Shown: one piece after another, positions 52,522-62,782 of the stretch
Numbering within the stretch: the first letter of the stretch is position 1
Layout: each line of letters opens with the position of its first letter
Position numbers and translations under genes: made by a program
Source: Phaseolus vulgaris
Taxonomy: Eukaryota > Streptophyta > Magnoliopsida > Fabales > Fabaceae
Length of the DNA stretch: 64,000 nucleotides
Reading direction: 5' to 3'
Assembly (NCBI RefSeq): GCF_000499845.2
Contig: NC_023750.2
Location: 11,274,653-11,338,652 of the forward strand
The notes under the pieces: model-generated
Database searches by the model: none
What the model was told of the DNA's origin: nothing
Seen by the model: the letters and a program-made list of their open reading frames with translations, nothing else

Positions 52522-54812
52522 TATAAGGAGTGACCATGGAGGAGAATTTCAGAATGAGAAGTTTGTCAAGTTCTGTGAGAAATTGGGGATTCTGCACAAT
52601 TTCTCTGCTCCAAGAACACCACAACAAAATGGAGTTGTAGAGAGGAAGAACAGGTCTCTTGAAGAGCTTGCAAGGACAATGCTTAGTGAATCATCACTTC
52701 CTAAGTATTTTTGGGCAGATGCAGTGAGCACTTCTTGTTATGTGATGAATAGGGTGCTCATAAGGCCCATTTTGAAGAAAACTCCATATGAGCTTTTGAA
52801 TGGAAGGAAGCCCAACATCAGTCACCTCAAAGTCTTTGGCTGCAGCTGTTTCATTCTCAACAATGGAAAGGAAAGCTTGGGAAAGTTTGATGAGAAAGCT
52901 GACCTTGGGATATTCATTGGTTATTCACTCACAAGCCATGCATATAGAGTCTACAACAAAAGGTTGATGACTGTAGAAGAATCAGTTCACGTTGTCTTTG
53001 ATGAGGTAGATCGCAGAATCAGTCAGATCCCAAAGACCAGTGCGGAGGAAGACGAACAGAGCATCAGTTTGGAGAAGCTGGAAATCTGTGCAGAAAAACA
53101 ACCGGTTGATTCGCAGAAACAACCGATTGAAATTCTGCAACAGAGTGAGCTACCCAAAGAGTGGAGGATTCCTAGAGATCTGTCAGTGGATAACATCATA
53201 GGGCAGATAAAGGAAGGTGTCTCCACATGTAGCTCCATCTCAAACTACTGTAGACACACAACTTTTGTCTCTCAAATTGAACCAAAGTCAATTGAGGAAG
53301 CTCTCAAGGATGAGAAGTGGGTTGAAGCTATGCATGAAGAGCTAAATCAGTTTGAAAGGAATGAGGTATGGTTTCTTGTCCCTAAAACTAATGAAATGAA
53401 TGTTATTGGTTCGAAATAGGTTTTCAGGAACAAGCTAGATGAGGATGGTGTGATCACAAGGAACAAAGCAAGGCTAGTTGCCAAAGGCTACAATCAAGAA
53501 GAAGGCATAGACTATGGTGAAACCTTTTCTCCTGTTGCTAGATTGGAGGCTGTGAGGCTGCTGCTGGCTTTTGCATGTATGAGTGGTTTCAAACTCTTCC
53601 AAATGGATGTAAAGAGTGCCTTCTTAAATGGCTACATCAATGAGGAAGTCTATGTTGATCAACCACCAGGCTTTGAAGATCACAAGTATCCCAACCATGT
53701 CTTCAAGTTGAAGAAAGCTTTGTATGGACTGAAACAAGCTCCAAGGCAGTGGTATGAGAGGCTTAGCAACTTTCTGCTATCTCATGGTTATGAAAGAGGA
53801 ATGGTAGACAAGACTCTCTTCATCAAGAAGTCAAATGCAGAAATAATTCTTGTGCAAATCTATGTTGATGATATCATCTTTGGTGCTACACAAGATAGAT
53901 TGTGTGAAGAATTTGTGGCTGCAATGAAAGGTGAGTTTGAAATGTCTATGATGGGAGAACTATCTTTCTTTCTTAGATTGCAGGTTAAGCAAACAAAGGA
54001 TGGGATCTTCTTAAGTCAATCAAAGTATTGCAAGGAGATTCTCAAGAAATTTGAAATGGAGAATTGCAAAGAAGCAAGCACTCCAATGCCATCAAGCTGT
54101 TACATGGATGCAGATGCTGTTGGAAAGAGTGTAGATCAAACAAAATACAGAGGTTTGATTGGATCCTTGCTTTATCTAACAGCTAGTAGGCCGGACATCA
54201 TGTTTGCGGTGTGTCTTTGTGCAAGATATCAAGCAAATCCTAAAGAGTCACTTCAAAGCTGCAAAAAGAATTCTGAAATATCTCAAAGGAACATCATCTG
54301 TAGGATTATGGTATCCTTCTCACTCTCCAATACATTTAATTGGTTATTCAGATTCTGACTTTGCAGGTTGTAAGCTAGATAGAAAGAGCACAAGTGACAC
54401 TTGTCACCTTCTTGGCTCAAGCCTAATCTCATGGCATAGCAATAAGCAAGCATGTGTTGCTCTCTCTACTGCTAAGGCTGAATATATAGTTGTTGGTAGT
54501 TGCTGTGCACAGATTCTATGGCTCAAGCAACAACTTGCAGATTTTGGTTTACAAATCAGCAAGGTTCCCTTGATGTGTGATAACACAAGTGCAATCAATC
54601 TTACCAAAAATCAGATTCAGCACTCAAGGACCAAACATATTGAAATAAGACATCATTTCATCAGAGATCATGTACAAAATGGGAACTATGAAGTGAAGTT
54701 TGTGGAGACCAAACTGCAACTAGCTGACATCTTCACAAAACCATTACCAAAAGAGAGGTTTTTCTTCTTAAGAAATGAGTTAGGTATTCTTGATCTTAAT
54801 AATCTCTCTTAG
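52522..54812 (+). pseudogene. copia pol part 3: integrase end, RT, RNase H
   Basis: Resumes with the second integrase Asp ('IRSDHGGEF') and the Glu ('QQNGVVERKNRSL'). The linker holds a motif pair at 53097/53118. RT has 'DYGETFSPVARLEAVR', 'MDVKSAFLNGYINEEVY', 'YGLKQAPRQWYERL' and catalytic 'YVDDIIFG'. RNase H has 'GYSDSDFAGCKLDRKST' and 'STAKAEYIVVGSC', and the end 'LADIFTKPLPKERF' closes at 54812. A TAG at 53417-53419 replaces a conserved residue, and a frameshift lies near 54240-54250 between RT and RNase H. Otherwise it is well preserved. Confidence 0.92.
53097..53131 (+). repeat. paired near-palindromes, 21-bp spacing (inside copia pol)
   Basis: Copies at 53097 and 53118 in the integrase-RT linker, encoding Lys-Gln-Pro-(Val/Ile)-(Asp/Glu) twice. 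Confidence 0.75.
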
Positions 54813-54851
54813 ATCTGTTTTTGGTACATGCTAAAGTCTATTTGTGAAGAC

Positions 54852-54864
54852 AAATAGGGGGAGA
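54852..54864 (+). other. upstream copy of copia polypurine tract
   Basis: AAATAGGGGGAGA, identical to the tract next to the 3' LTR, about 270 bp upstream. Multiple polypurine tracts are reported for SIRE-type elements. Confidence 0.7.
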
Positions 54865-54951
54865 ATTATTGGTTCTTGTATATCTTTGTCTGATACTGCA
54901 TAAAATGTTAAAATCTCTGATATAAAAGTGTTTTCTGCTGCTGTTGTTTAA

Positions 54952-54987
54952 AACAACCGATTGTTTCGTGTAAACAACCGATTGTTT
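54952..54987 (+). repeat. paired near-palindromes, 21-bp spacing (copia 3' untranslated region)
   Basis: AACAACCGATTGTTT at 54952 and 54973, between the two polypurine tracts. Confidence 0.8.
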
Positions 54988-55124
54988 GTCATGCATTATG
55001 CTTTGAATGAGTAATAATCTAACTTGCTACTGAAAGAAGCTTTGGATAGTATGAATGCTTTTTCTGCAGGAACTGCTTCAGATTTAATCAGGTCAAACAT
55101 AAGCACCAGGGATTTGTCTTCATC

Positions 55125-55138
55125 AAATAGGGGGAGAT
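55125..55138 (+). other. copia polypurine tract
   Basis: AAATAGGGGGAGAT directly precedes the 3' LTR. Confidence 0.85.
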
Positions 55139-56251
55139 TGTTGAACCTTGTGATGTTCAATGTTTTGAAGAATCCAAATCCTTTGAAGGATGTTGAAGCC
55201 TCTGCTTTGCTTGATGTTGCTGTGCTGGTTTAAGCTTTGTTCTGGGGTAGTTTATATGTTGTAATCCACCCTTTGATTAAATCTCAAGCAATTAGCATCT
55301 CAATCTTTATGAAAGTAAAATGTTTTTCAAACTAAATTGAAACAACCGATTGTTTATACTTAGGTGTTTTGAGAAAGATTGAAAACTATTTTTGAATGGT
55401 TGAAACTGTTAAGTACCAAAACAACCGATTGATTCGAGGAAACAACCGATTGTTTGTTTTGGAACCATAACAGAAAAACTGTTTTTTGTTTGACTGAGCT
55501 TTAAATGTTTTAACTGTTTACGCTCCAGTCATTAAATGCTTTGACCAATCTTTTAATGCAATTTAAGAGTTTGTTATGATTTGATAACAAACTATACCTT
55601 TGAATAAATTCAGAAAAACAGATTTGAGTATTAAGAATCTTTGACAAAGTTTTTCAAAAGAGTTTTTCAAAGTGCTGAGATTGCTAAGAGTTTGTGGTTG
55701 ATCAAAGTGTTGGAATAGGATTCTACTTGTATTGATTTTAGATATTCATCTGTAACAAGTGTAATCTTTGTACTCTGTTGAACAATTCCTTTTGTGTGTT
55801 TGCTGAGATTGGCTGTGTGTTCTTGAGGTGTTCAAGATCAACAATCTTAGTGTTGGCCAAGGAGAGTGTGTTTCTTGAGGTGTTCAAGGTCATTCTCTTG
55901 GTTGTGGTGTAAGTGATCAAGTGGTGATTACTTAGTGGATTTCCTCACGGTTCTGAGAAGACTGGATGTAGCTCTGGATTTGGAGTGAACCAGTATAAAC
56001 AACTGTGTACAATCTCTCTATCCCTATCTCTTTAAATTCAGTTTTGTCATTTTAAAACTGGTATAAACAACCGATTGTTTCGCTAAAACAACCGATTGTT
56101 TTTCCAGCTTTGTGCTTTTGCTTTGTGTTTTGAAAAACTGAATCCTTAATCAAGGTTTTCTTGAAGAATTTTCATTCTAAGCTTAAAAGTTTACTAAAAT
56201 CTTTCTTAAATAATTCACCCCCCCTCTCGTTTAAGGCCATATATTCTAACA
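55139..56251 (+). repeat. copia 3' LTR
   Basis: 1113 bp, TGTTGAACC...TTCTAACA. Motif pairs at 55420/55441 and 56066/56087, both 21 bp apart, and a single at about 55341. Small ORFs at its start and on the minus strand recur in the other LTR copies and are not genes. Confidence 0.93.
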
Positions 56252-56256
56252 CAAAC
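56252..56256. repeat. target-site duplication CAAAC, right of copia element
   Basis: Matches 28524-28528. Confidence 0.92.
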
Positions 56257-58232
56257 TTGGGCAGTCTTTGAGTAAGTTGTCATAGTATCAAGTCGCTGTG
56301 GTCATAGCGCAACACTTCGACGCATTCGCATGGACCGTCGCCGACATGCCCGGTATCGACCCTGATTTCCTGTGTCATCGCATCACTATGGACCCCAAGG
56401 TCCGACCTGTTCGCCAGAGAAGGCGAAAGTTCAATGGAGAAAAACGTCAGGTCATACGAGAAGAAACAGAGAAGCTGCTAAAGGTTGCCCACATCAGGGA
56501 AATCCAGTACCCCGAATGGCTAGCCAACGTAGTACTAATAAAGAAAGCCAATGGGAAATGGAGGATGTTTGTCGATTTCATGGATCTCAACAAGGCCTGC
56601 CCAAAAGATTCTTACCCGCTTCCCAATATCGATGCCTTGGTGGACAGTGCCTCCGGGTGCAGGTTACTCAGCTTCCTGGATGCCTTCTCTGGCTACAACC
56701 AGATCATGATGCACCCCAGGGATGAGTGTAAGACCGCGTTCATGACAGATTTGTCTTGTTATTGCTATAAGGTCATGCCCTTTGGCTAAAAAATGTAGGG
56801 GTCACCTACCAACGACTAATGGACAGAGTACTAGCACCCATGTTGGGGCGGAATGTCCAAGCATACGTAGATGACATGGTGGTCACCTCCTGGCAGAGGG
56901 AGTAGCACGTAGCTGATCTGGAAGAGCTATTCAGTACGATAGCAAAGTACAGGCTAAAGTTGAACCCGGAGAAGTGCGTGTTCGGAGTGGAGGCAGGAAA
57001 GTTCTTGGGTTTCCTACCCACTTTACGAGGAATCGAGGCAAATCCTGAGAAGTGTGCTGCCATAATAGCTATGAGAAGCCCGATCTCAGTGAAAGAAGTA
57101 CAACAATTGACAGGGCGCATGGCCGCTATGTCCAGATTCGTATCGGCAGGAGGAGACAAGGAACACCCTTATTTTCAGTGCCTGAAGAGGAATAATAGAT
57201 TCGTCTGGACCTGTGAGTGTGAGGAGGCGTTCGTCAAACTGAAGGAGTACTTGGCCAACCCTCCGGTGTTGTGCAAGCCAGAGTTAGGTATCCCACTCTG
57301 TTTATACTTCGCGGTTACAGAAAGGGCGATCAGTTCGGTCCTATTGCAGGAGCAAGACCAGGTACAGAGGCCAATCTATTTCGTCAGCAAGGTATTGCAA
57401 GGGTCAGAGGTGAGATACCAGGCCTTAGAAAAAGCAGCCTTAGATGTGGTATTCTCAGCAAGAAGACTCTGCCACTACTTCCAGAGCTTCACCGTGATAG
57501 TGATGACGGACCTTCCAATCCGCAAGGTTTTGCAAAAACCAGATGTGGCGGGAAGAACGACACGATGGATAATGGAATTGTCTGAATTTGACATACACTA
57601 CGAACCTAGAGGCCCCATCAAGGGCCAGATCTAAGCCGACTTTGTAGTGGAACTCTCCTCGGCAGCCACACACCAGGAAGGGGCAAATTTCAGGTGGGTA
57701 CTCTTTGTGGATGGTTCGTCAAACCAACAAGGTAGTGGAACAGGTGTTATATTGGAGGTACCGGATGGGTTGCTGATTAAGCAGACCCTACAGTTCGCTT
57801 TCAAGGCCAACAACAACCAGGCAGAGTATGAAGCCCTGATCGCGAGAATGTTGTTGGCTAAGGAGATGGGAGCAAAGGGGTTGTTAGCAAAGAGCGATTC
57901 CTTGTTAGTTACAGGCCATGTCACGGGGGAATACCAAGCTAAAAACCCTCAAATGGCCGCATACCTAGAATACGTCCAGGTCCTGAAGGAGTCGTTCGAA
58001 GTGTTCGAGTTAGTCCATGTACCCAGAGAACAAAATGCCCGAGCTAACTTGCTTGCAAAACTCGCCAGTTCGGGCAAGGGGGGCAGACACCCCGAACCAC
58101 CACGGGCAATACGACAGAAATCCACCAGATTAGCACATTGGAAGGGACGAGAAGGAAGAGATAGTGAAAACACCCAGAATAAGCAGGTACCCAGTTGTTG
58201 GGGAAATAGCGTCACAAGTTTGCCAGGTTGAG
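56257..58232 (+). pseudogene. Tat-B RT, RNase H and second RNase H
   Basis: Continuation of Tat-B pol after the copia. RT has 'KWRMFVDFMDLNKACPKDSY', a frame break at 56787 within 'MPFG', catalytic 'AYVDD' (about 56863-56877) and a TAG near 56905. The first RNase H again lacks the first Asp ('LYFAVTERAISSVL'). A TAA lies at 57632-57634. The second, archaeal-type RNase H keeps 'LFVDGSSNQQGSGTGV', 'NQAEYEALIARM' and 'AKSDSLLV', but its final motif reads 'ARANLLAKLAS', where Tat-C has Asp. It cannot make an active polyprotein. Confidence 0.92.
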
Positions 58233-59467
58233 TTAGGAGAAACCTGAATGACGGCCTACCAGCGCTACTTAGTCGATGAGATACTCTCGTTAGAGCCCGC
58301 AGAAGCTCAGAAAATCAAGAAAAATTCGAGCAAGTACACCTTGATTTATGGGAAATTATTCAGGCACAGATTCACTCATCCTATACTAGTATGCATGGAC
58401 GGTGAGCAATGCACGCGCCTCATGGCAAAACTACACGAAGGGATATGCGGTAGCCACATCGATGGCCGATCTCTCTCGTCAAAGGCCATTTGTGCAGGAT
58501 ATTACTGGCCAATCATGAGGGAGGATTGCATGAGATACGCCCAACGATGCAAGCAGTGCCAACAACACGCTGATTGGCACAAAGCGCCCCCAGAGGAGTT
58601 GAGATCGATATACAGCCCGTGGTCATTTCATACCTGGGGAATCAATATTCTGGGGCCTTTTCCTTTGGCGGTACGGCAGATGAAGTACCTCGTGGTTGCC
58701 ATAGAATATTTCAAGAAGTGGATTGAGGTCGATCCAGTGGCACATATCACGACCCATAAAATCTAGCACTTCTTGTGGAAAAATATAGTGTGTCGCTTTG
58801 GAATCCCGAAGAGGTTGGTATCCAATAATGGTACCCAGTTTGCAAGCCAGCAATTGGGCAAGCTATGTACGGAGCTGGGATAAAGCAAGTATTTGCATCA
58901 GTAGAACACCCGCAGACGAACGGACAGGTCGAGTCAGCCAACCGAGTTCTGCTCAGAGGTCTGAAAAAGGCTGGACAAAGCTAAAGGAACCTGGGCAGAA
59001 GAAGTTCCTAGAATCGTGTAGGCCTACCACACTACCCCTTAGTCCACAACCAAGGAAATGCCATTCAACTTGGTGTATGGTTCGGACGCTATGATCCCAG
59101 TAGAAATCCAGGAAAACTCACCACGTTTCCAGAACTTCGTGGTCGAGGAGTCAAACGAGGAAAGAAAGGTGAACTTGGACCTACTGGATGAAGTATGGGA
59201 GGAAGCAAGGATTAAAGTTGAAGCCTTGAAAAGGAGGGTGGAGTACAAGTACAACTACAAGCTGAGACCTCAGCAGTTCTAGGTCGCCGACCTGGTGATG
59301 AGGAATGCCCACCCGTACCAGTTAGAAAACAAGTTATCTCCCAAGTGGCCGGTCCTTTCAGAATAACGGAAGCCCTTGGGAATGGAGCATACAGGCTCGA
59401 GACATTAGAAGGTGGCGCGATTCCTCACACTTGGAACGCGACCAACCTGAAGTTTTATTTTAGTTAA
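58233..59467 (+). pseudogene. Tat-B integrase (catalytically altered)
   Basis: Opens in a new frame at 58248. Zinc domain with 'LHEGICGSH' and 'RCKQCQQH' (CX2C). Two of the three DDE acids are changed: 'WGINILG' and 'VSNNGTQF' have Asn where Tat-C has Asp; the Glu region 'TNGQVESANR' remains. A TAG at 58764-58766 and further frame changes near 58870 and 58970 follow. The end 'NATNLKFYFS' stops at 59465-59467. Confidence 0.9.
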
Positions 59468-59492
59468 ATCTTGCATTCGTACATGTTAAGGG

Positions 59493-59534
59493 GACACTCT
59501 TTTTCCCTTGAGAGGGTTTTTTAACGAGGTCACC
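59493..59534 (+). promoter_or_regulatory. conserved post-pol inverted-repeat/T-run element (Tat-B)
   Basis: CACTCTTTTTCCCTTGAG, AGGGTTTTTTAACGAGGTCACC. Same place and sequence as in Tat-A and Tat-C. Confidence 0.6.
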
Positions 59535-59572
59535 TGAATAAAATTTATTCAGTTAGATGTGCATTGCAATTA

Positions 59573-60033
59573 AACGAACCTCTCCCTTGTAGTGATAAGT
59601 CAAGAGCGGAAGTAGTATGGTCCCCCGAGTGGACCTCCCTCTTGCGTAAGTTCACCAAGCCCGAAAATAGTATGGTTCGCTGAAATAAACGAACCTCTCC
59701 CTTGTAGTGATAAGTCAAGAGCGGAAGTAGTATGGTCCCCAGAGTGGACCTCCCTCTTGCGTAAGTTCACTAAGCCCAAGAATAGTATGGTTCGCTGAAA
59801 TAAAGGAACCTCTTCCCTTGAAGTGATACAAAGAGAAGCAAAGGTAGTTTGGTCTTCCCAATAAGCCCCTCTCGTGTAAGTTCACCGAGACGAAGAATAA
59901 TATGGTTTGCTAAAGCTAAAGGAACCTCCTTCCTTGAAGTGATACGCGGAGAACAGAAGTAGTTTGGCCTCCCCAATAAACCCCTCTCGCGTAAGCACAC
60001 CAAGGCGAAAGGAAGTATGGTTCGAGTACCAAA
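59573..60033 (+). repeat. Tat-B tandem repeat array, about 115-bp units
   Basis: Units start at 59573, 59688, 59803 and 59919 (AACGAACCTCT or AAGGAACCTCT). Each contains two half-units ending in AGTATGGTYC. A partial unit follows. Same position as the arrays in Tat-A and Tat-C but a different sequence. Confidence 0.9.
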
Positions 60034-60346
60034 GTCTTGTCCCTTGACTTTTGTAGCAAGGGCGAGATCAGCTATCCCCTGCCTTTATACAGCAAGGGTG
60101 AAATCGAGAAAGTGTCGTTCACTTGGAGTAGAAACATCAGGGGGAGACATACGTCCCCTCTTGCGTATTAACTCCAAGGTCGAACAGGCATACGATGCAA
60201 AAGTTCTACCTAAAGGGCGAACCTAAAGCAGAGGCGCCGTATGGAGAGCGAAGCGAATAGAGGCAACAATTAAAAGGAATAAATACTTATAAAGTATACA
60301 TACAAGAAAGCTTGATTGTCAACAAAAATAGAATTACAAAGGGGAG
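60034..60346. other. Tat-B spacer between repeats and antisense gene
   Basis: No ORF of interest. It probably includes the antisense gene 3' UTR. Confidence 0.5.
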
Positions 60347-61393
60347 TCATTCTCGTGGCACGATCTGGCCGTCCACAACGCATTTGGACTCACCAAAGAG
60401 GGTAAGATCCACCTCAGGATGCGCACAGGCAAACTGAGCGACGACGTCTTGAAAACCATCACCGTCAGCCTCAATGACATTGTTAATGAGTTCCTCCTCT
60501 GTCCTTTTGAAGGATTCAATCGTCCCAGCCAAGGACTCAGTTTTCTCAGCCAACTCGGCCTCAACCTACCTCAGAAGGATTTCGCGCTGCGTGGCCCTCT
60601 CTTCCAGATTGACCACTTTTCCTTTCAGTTCGGCCACCAGATCTTCAAGCTCGACTGCACGGGTATGAAGAGGCAAGATTCTCGCTTCTAGTTCGACCGC
60701 CTTTAGGCCCTTGTCATGGAGGGCGTTTTTGGCATCCTTCTCAAATTGGCGAAGGCTTGCCAACTCCAAGTACAGGGCAGTTTCGCGATTGGTAAAGATT
60801 TTGGTCCTGGTGGTCAGGTCCTCCTCGAGCTTTGCCACCCTAACCTTGAGGTCCTCAGTCTCTTAGGTCCTGTTAAGCGCAAGGTTGGAGGCAAACAAGA
60901 GGTCCCCAAGAACATCGACCACTCGCTCCTAAAGGAGATTGCCGCTTAAGCCCTCCACCTCTTGGGCTTTGGAAACGACTTAATACTTTATGGAGCAGCA
61001 AGGGAAGTGGCAAGGAGGAGGGCGTCTCTTGGCCTCCAAGGGCACTCTCTCCCCCACCCTCGAGAGCAGCAACTTGAAGCGGGGAGGAGGTGCTAGGAGG
61101 ATGATCCACGAAGGTCGGGGTTCCGGCAGAGTTGGAGGCAGAGGGCACCACGGTCACGCCCACCCTTGGTCGTTTGAGGACAAGACCGATGCACGTGTCT
61201 TCGTCATCAAACTCGACTGCCACTGCCCCTCTTAACTCAATAGCGACAAGGGCCGAATTGGTGGGTTGGGAAGTAGGCGCAGCCGAAGATGAAGGGGTTA
61301 GGGGCGTTGAAAGGGTCTCTCCAGTAGCAGCCGCCCTTCGCTTGGCCAAGAGGTCGGCCAACTTCTTCTTCTTGTCTTTGTTGAAACCCATAT
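60347..61393 (-). pseudogene. Tat-B antisense gene, exon 2 (coiled coil)
   Basis: Starts after the predicted intron with a helix 'MGFNKDKKKKLADLLAKR', then a Ser/Pro linker, acidic 'FDDEDT' with 'LKRPR', another low-complexity linker, a coiled coil and the end 'AQFACAHPEVDLTLFG' and 'VVDGQIVPRE'. In-frame stops near 60863 and at 60566-60568, and probably a frame change near 60900-60960, break it. It is clearly homologous in order and end motif to the intact Tat-C gene and the Tat-A copy. Confidence 0.75.
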
Positions 61394-61490
61394 CTGTGTA
61401 GAAGCAACAAGTCAATGCGGGAGTAAGTAAACAAGACAAGTATGCAGGCAAAAATGGGATAAAGTAAGAGGCATGAGAACAAGGGAGTAC
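61394..61490 (-). other. intron in Tat-B antisense gene (predicted)
   Basis: 97 nt on the minus strand, donor ATATCG|GTACTC and acceptor CTACACAG|ATATGG. Phase 1, same Ile-Asp junction as the Tat-C intron at 42786-42966. Confidence 0.7.
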
Positions 61491-62233
61491 CGATATAGGT
61501 TTCGAGATCTTCGGGGCTAAACTCACGCTTGAGTAGCTCCAAAGTTTTCAAAGGGGCAGAGAGCCCAGAGAGAAGCCCGCATACACCTCGCTCCTGAGGG
61601 GAAAGATCCACAAGACTCTGGGCTCTCTGAAGGTTTGGCTTCTCCGTCCAATATAAGGGAAACCCATCTAAAAGAGAGGGGTCCCTGGGTCTTTAACCTC
61701 AAAGAAATAAAGGAAGATGTCTACGGACGGCGTGAGGTCGAGGATGCAGCAAAGGATGGCAAAAGCCTTCACGAACGCCCAACTATTTGGGTGTAGTTGG
61801 GCAGGGGCAACATTCACCTCGGTCAGAAGTGTGCGCTCAGAAGGGGTAAAGGGTAACTGAAGCCCCAGTCTTCGGAAGAGGGTGGAATAAATGAAGAAGA
61901 AAGGGCCTTCGGGGTCAGAAGCTTCGTCAGAACATACTGGCTCACCCTCGCGACAAGCCACCATCCGCACATACTTATCGTGGTCTTTGCCAAAGACACG
62001 CGATGGATGGCAGGATTGCTTCTTCCTATAGGTTGTTATGCTCTTAAGGGTTGTAAAGGTGGACGTTTCCTCTAAAAGGTCCACCGGTGCCCAGCGGTAT
62101 AGAGACTTATAGAACGAGGCAAGAGGGGGAGGGATTGGCAAGAAGATAGAACGGGGGACGACGATGAAGTCGAAGTGGAATTAGAGTCCGAGCGAGAAGT
62201 CGGTTCGGGAACTCGTTCGTCTCGTTTGGTCAT
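61491..62233 (-). pseudogene. Tat-B antisense gene, exon 1 (Transposase_28-like, broken)
   Basis: ATG at 62233 (MTKRDERVPEP), Ser-rich N-terminus, a frame change near 62140, then 'LQLPFTPSERTLLTEVN', 'QLHPNSWAFVKAF' and 'SVDIFLYFFEVK', aligning with Tat-C exon 1. A stop at 61668-61670 and the absence of about 40 residues present in Tat-C ('WVSLNAIAGRS' region) precede the last part ending 'SPEDLETYI' at the donor. It is not translatable as a whole. Confidence 0.72.
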
Positions 62234-62770
62234 TTTGGATAAGAAAGCTAAAAAGAAGAAGAAAAAGAGAAACTTTAGAAGGTTGAAAGTGGCCCAACTC
62301 AACAGAACCAGAGAAGCCCTAGAAACAAAGACTCGAAGCATGAACAGTAGAAATGAATGTGCAGAAATCATAAACAGTCATAGGCAGATATGAGCATGTT
62401 ACAAGCAGTGAAATCATAAATGGCGAAATGATCGGGAAAAAAAATCATACCTTTCGAGCGGTGAGGTTCAAGGGTTTTGATTTTTGAAGAAAGAGAAGAG
62501 AGCGTTCTTCCGCAAATACCAAGTGAAGGTTCGTGTAAGCAAGAGTGATGAAATAGTGGTGAAAGCGTAAGTGTTAAAGTGTTTAAACAGTGCACCAAGA
62601 AGTTCGAACGCCAACAAGTCTTAGCCATCGATCCCGACACATGTACGTTGGTTAACGAAGAAATGATGAGATGTCACTTCGGTGTACTGTTCACGCCCGT
62701 CATCCAACACCACGTAGGTCGCCCAACGCGATCACTTAGTCTCTTCACTGAAACAAGTTACAAATCAAGA
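62234..62770 (-). promoter_or_regulatory. Tat-B antisense gene 5' UTR intron and promoter region
   Basis: A 5'-UTR intron can be read at 62248-62450 on the minus strand (donor CTCGAAAG|GTATGA, T-rich tract, acceptor TTTTTAG), matching the Tat-C donor AACGAAAG|GTACCT. Upstream, ACACATGT at about 62639 sits where Tat-A and Tat-C have CACGTG. Promoter role is inferred. Confidence 0.5.
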
Positions 62771-62782
62771 CTGCGAGGCTTG
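62771..62782 (+). other. Tat-B polypurine tract (reduced)
   Basis: CTGCGAGGCTTG before the 3' LTR. The G run of Tat-A (CTGGGGGCTTG) is missing, so this site may be decayed. Confidence 0.5.

Larger units (their letters stand above)
28529..56251 (+). mobile_element. Ty1/copia LTR retrotransposon, SIRE-like, carrying two nested insertions
   Basis: The LTRs (28529-29620 and 55139-56251) begin TGTTGAACC, end TTCTAACA and differ at about 17 positions by eye plus one 21-22-bp deletion. TSD is CAAAC. Removing the CRM-like element (30873-39743) and Tat-C (40454-52516) with their 5-bp duplications leaves about 6.8 kb. Gag and pol share one frame apart from point stops, integrase precedes RT, and two polypurine tracts lie near the 3' end. 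These traits fit the SIRE/Maximus lineage; that assignment is inferred. Several nonsense codons and a frameshift inactivate it. Confidence 0.93.
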
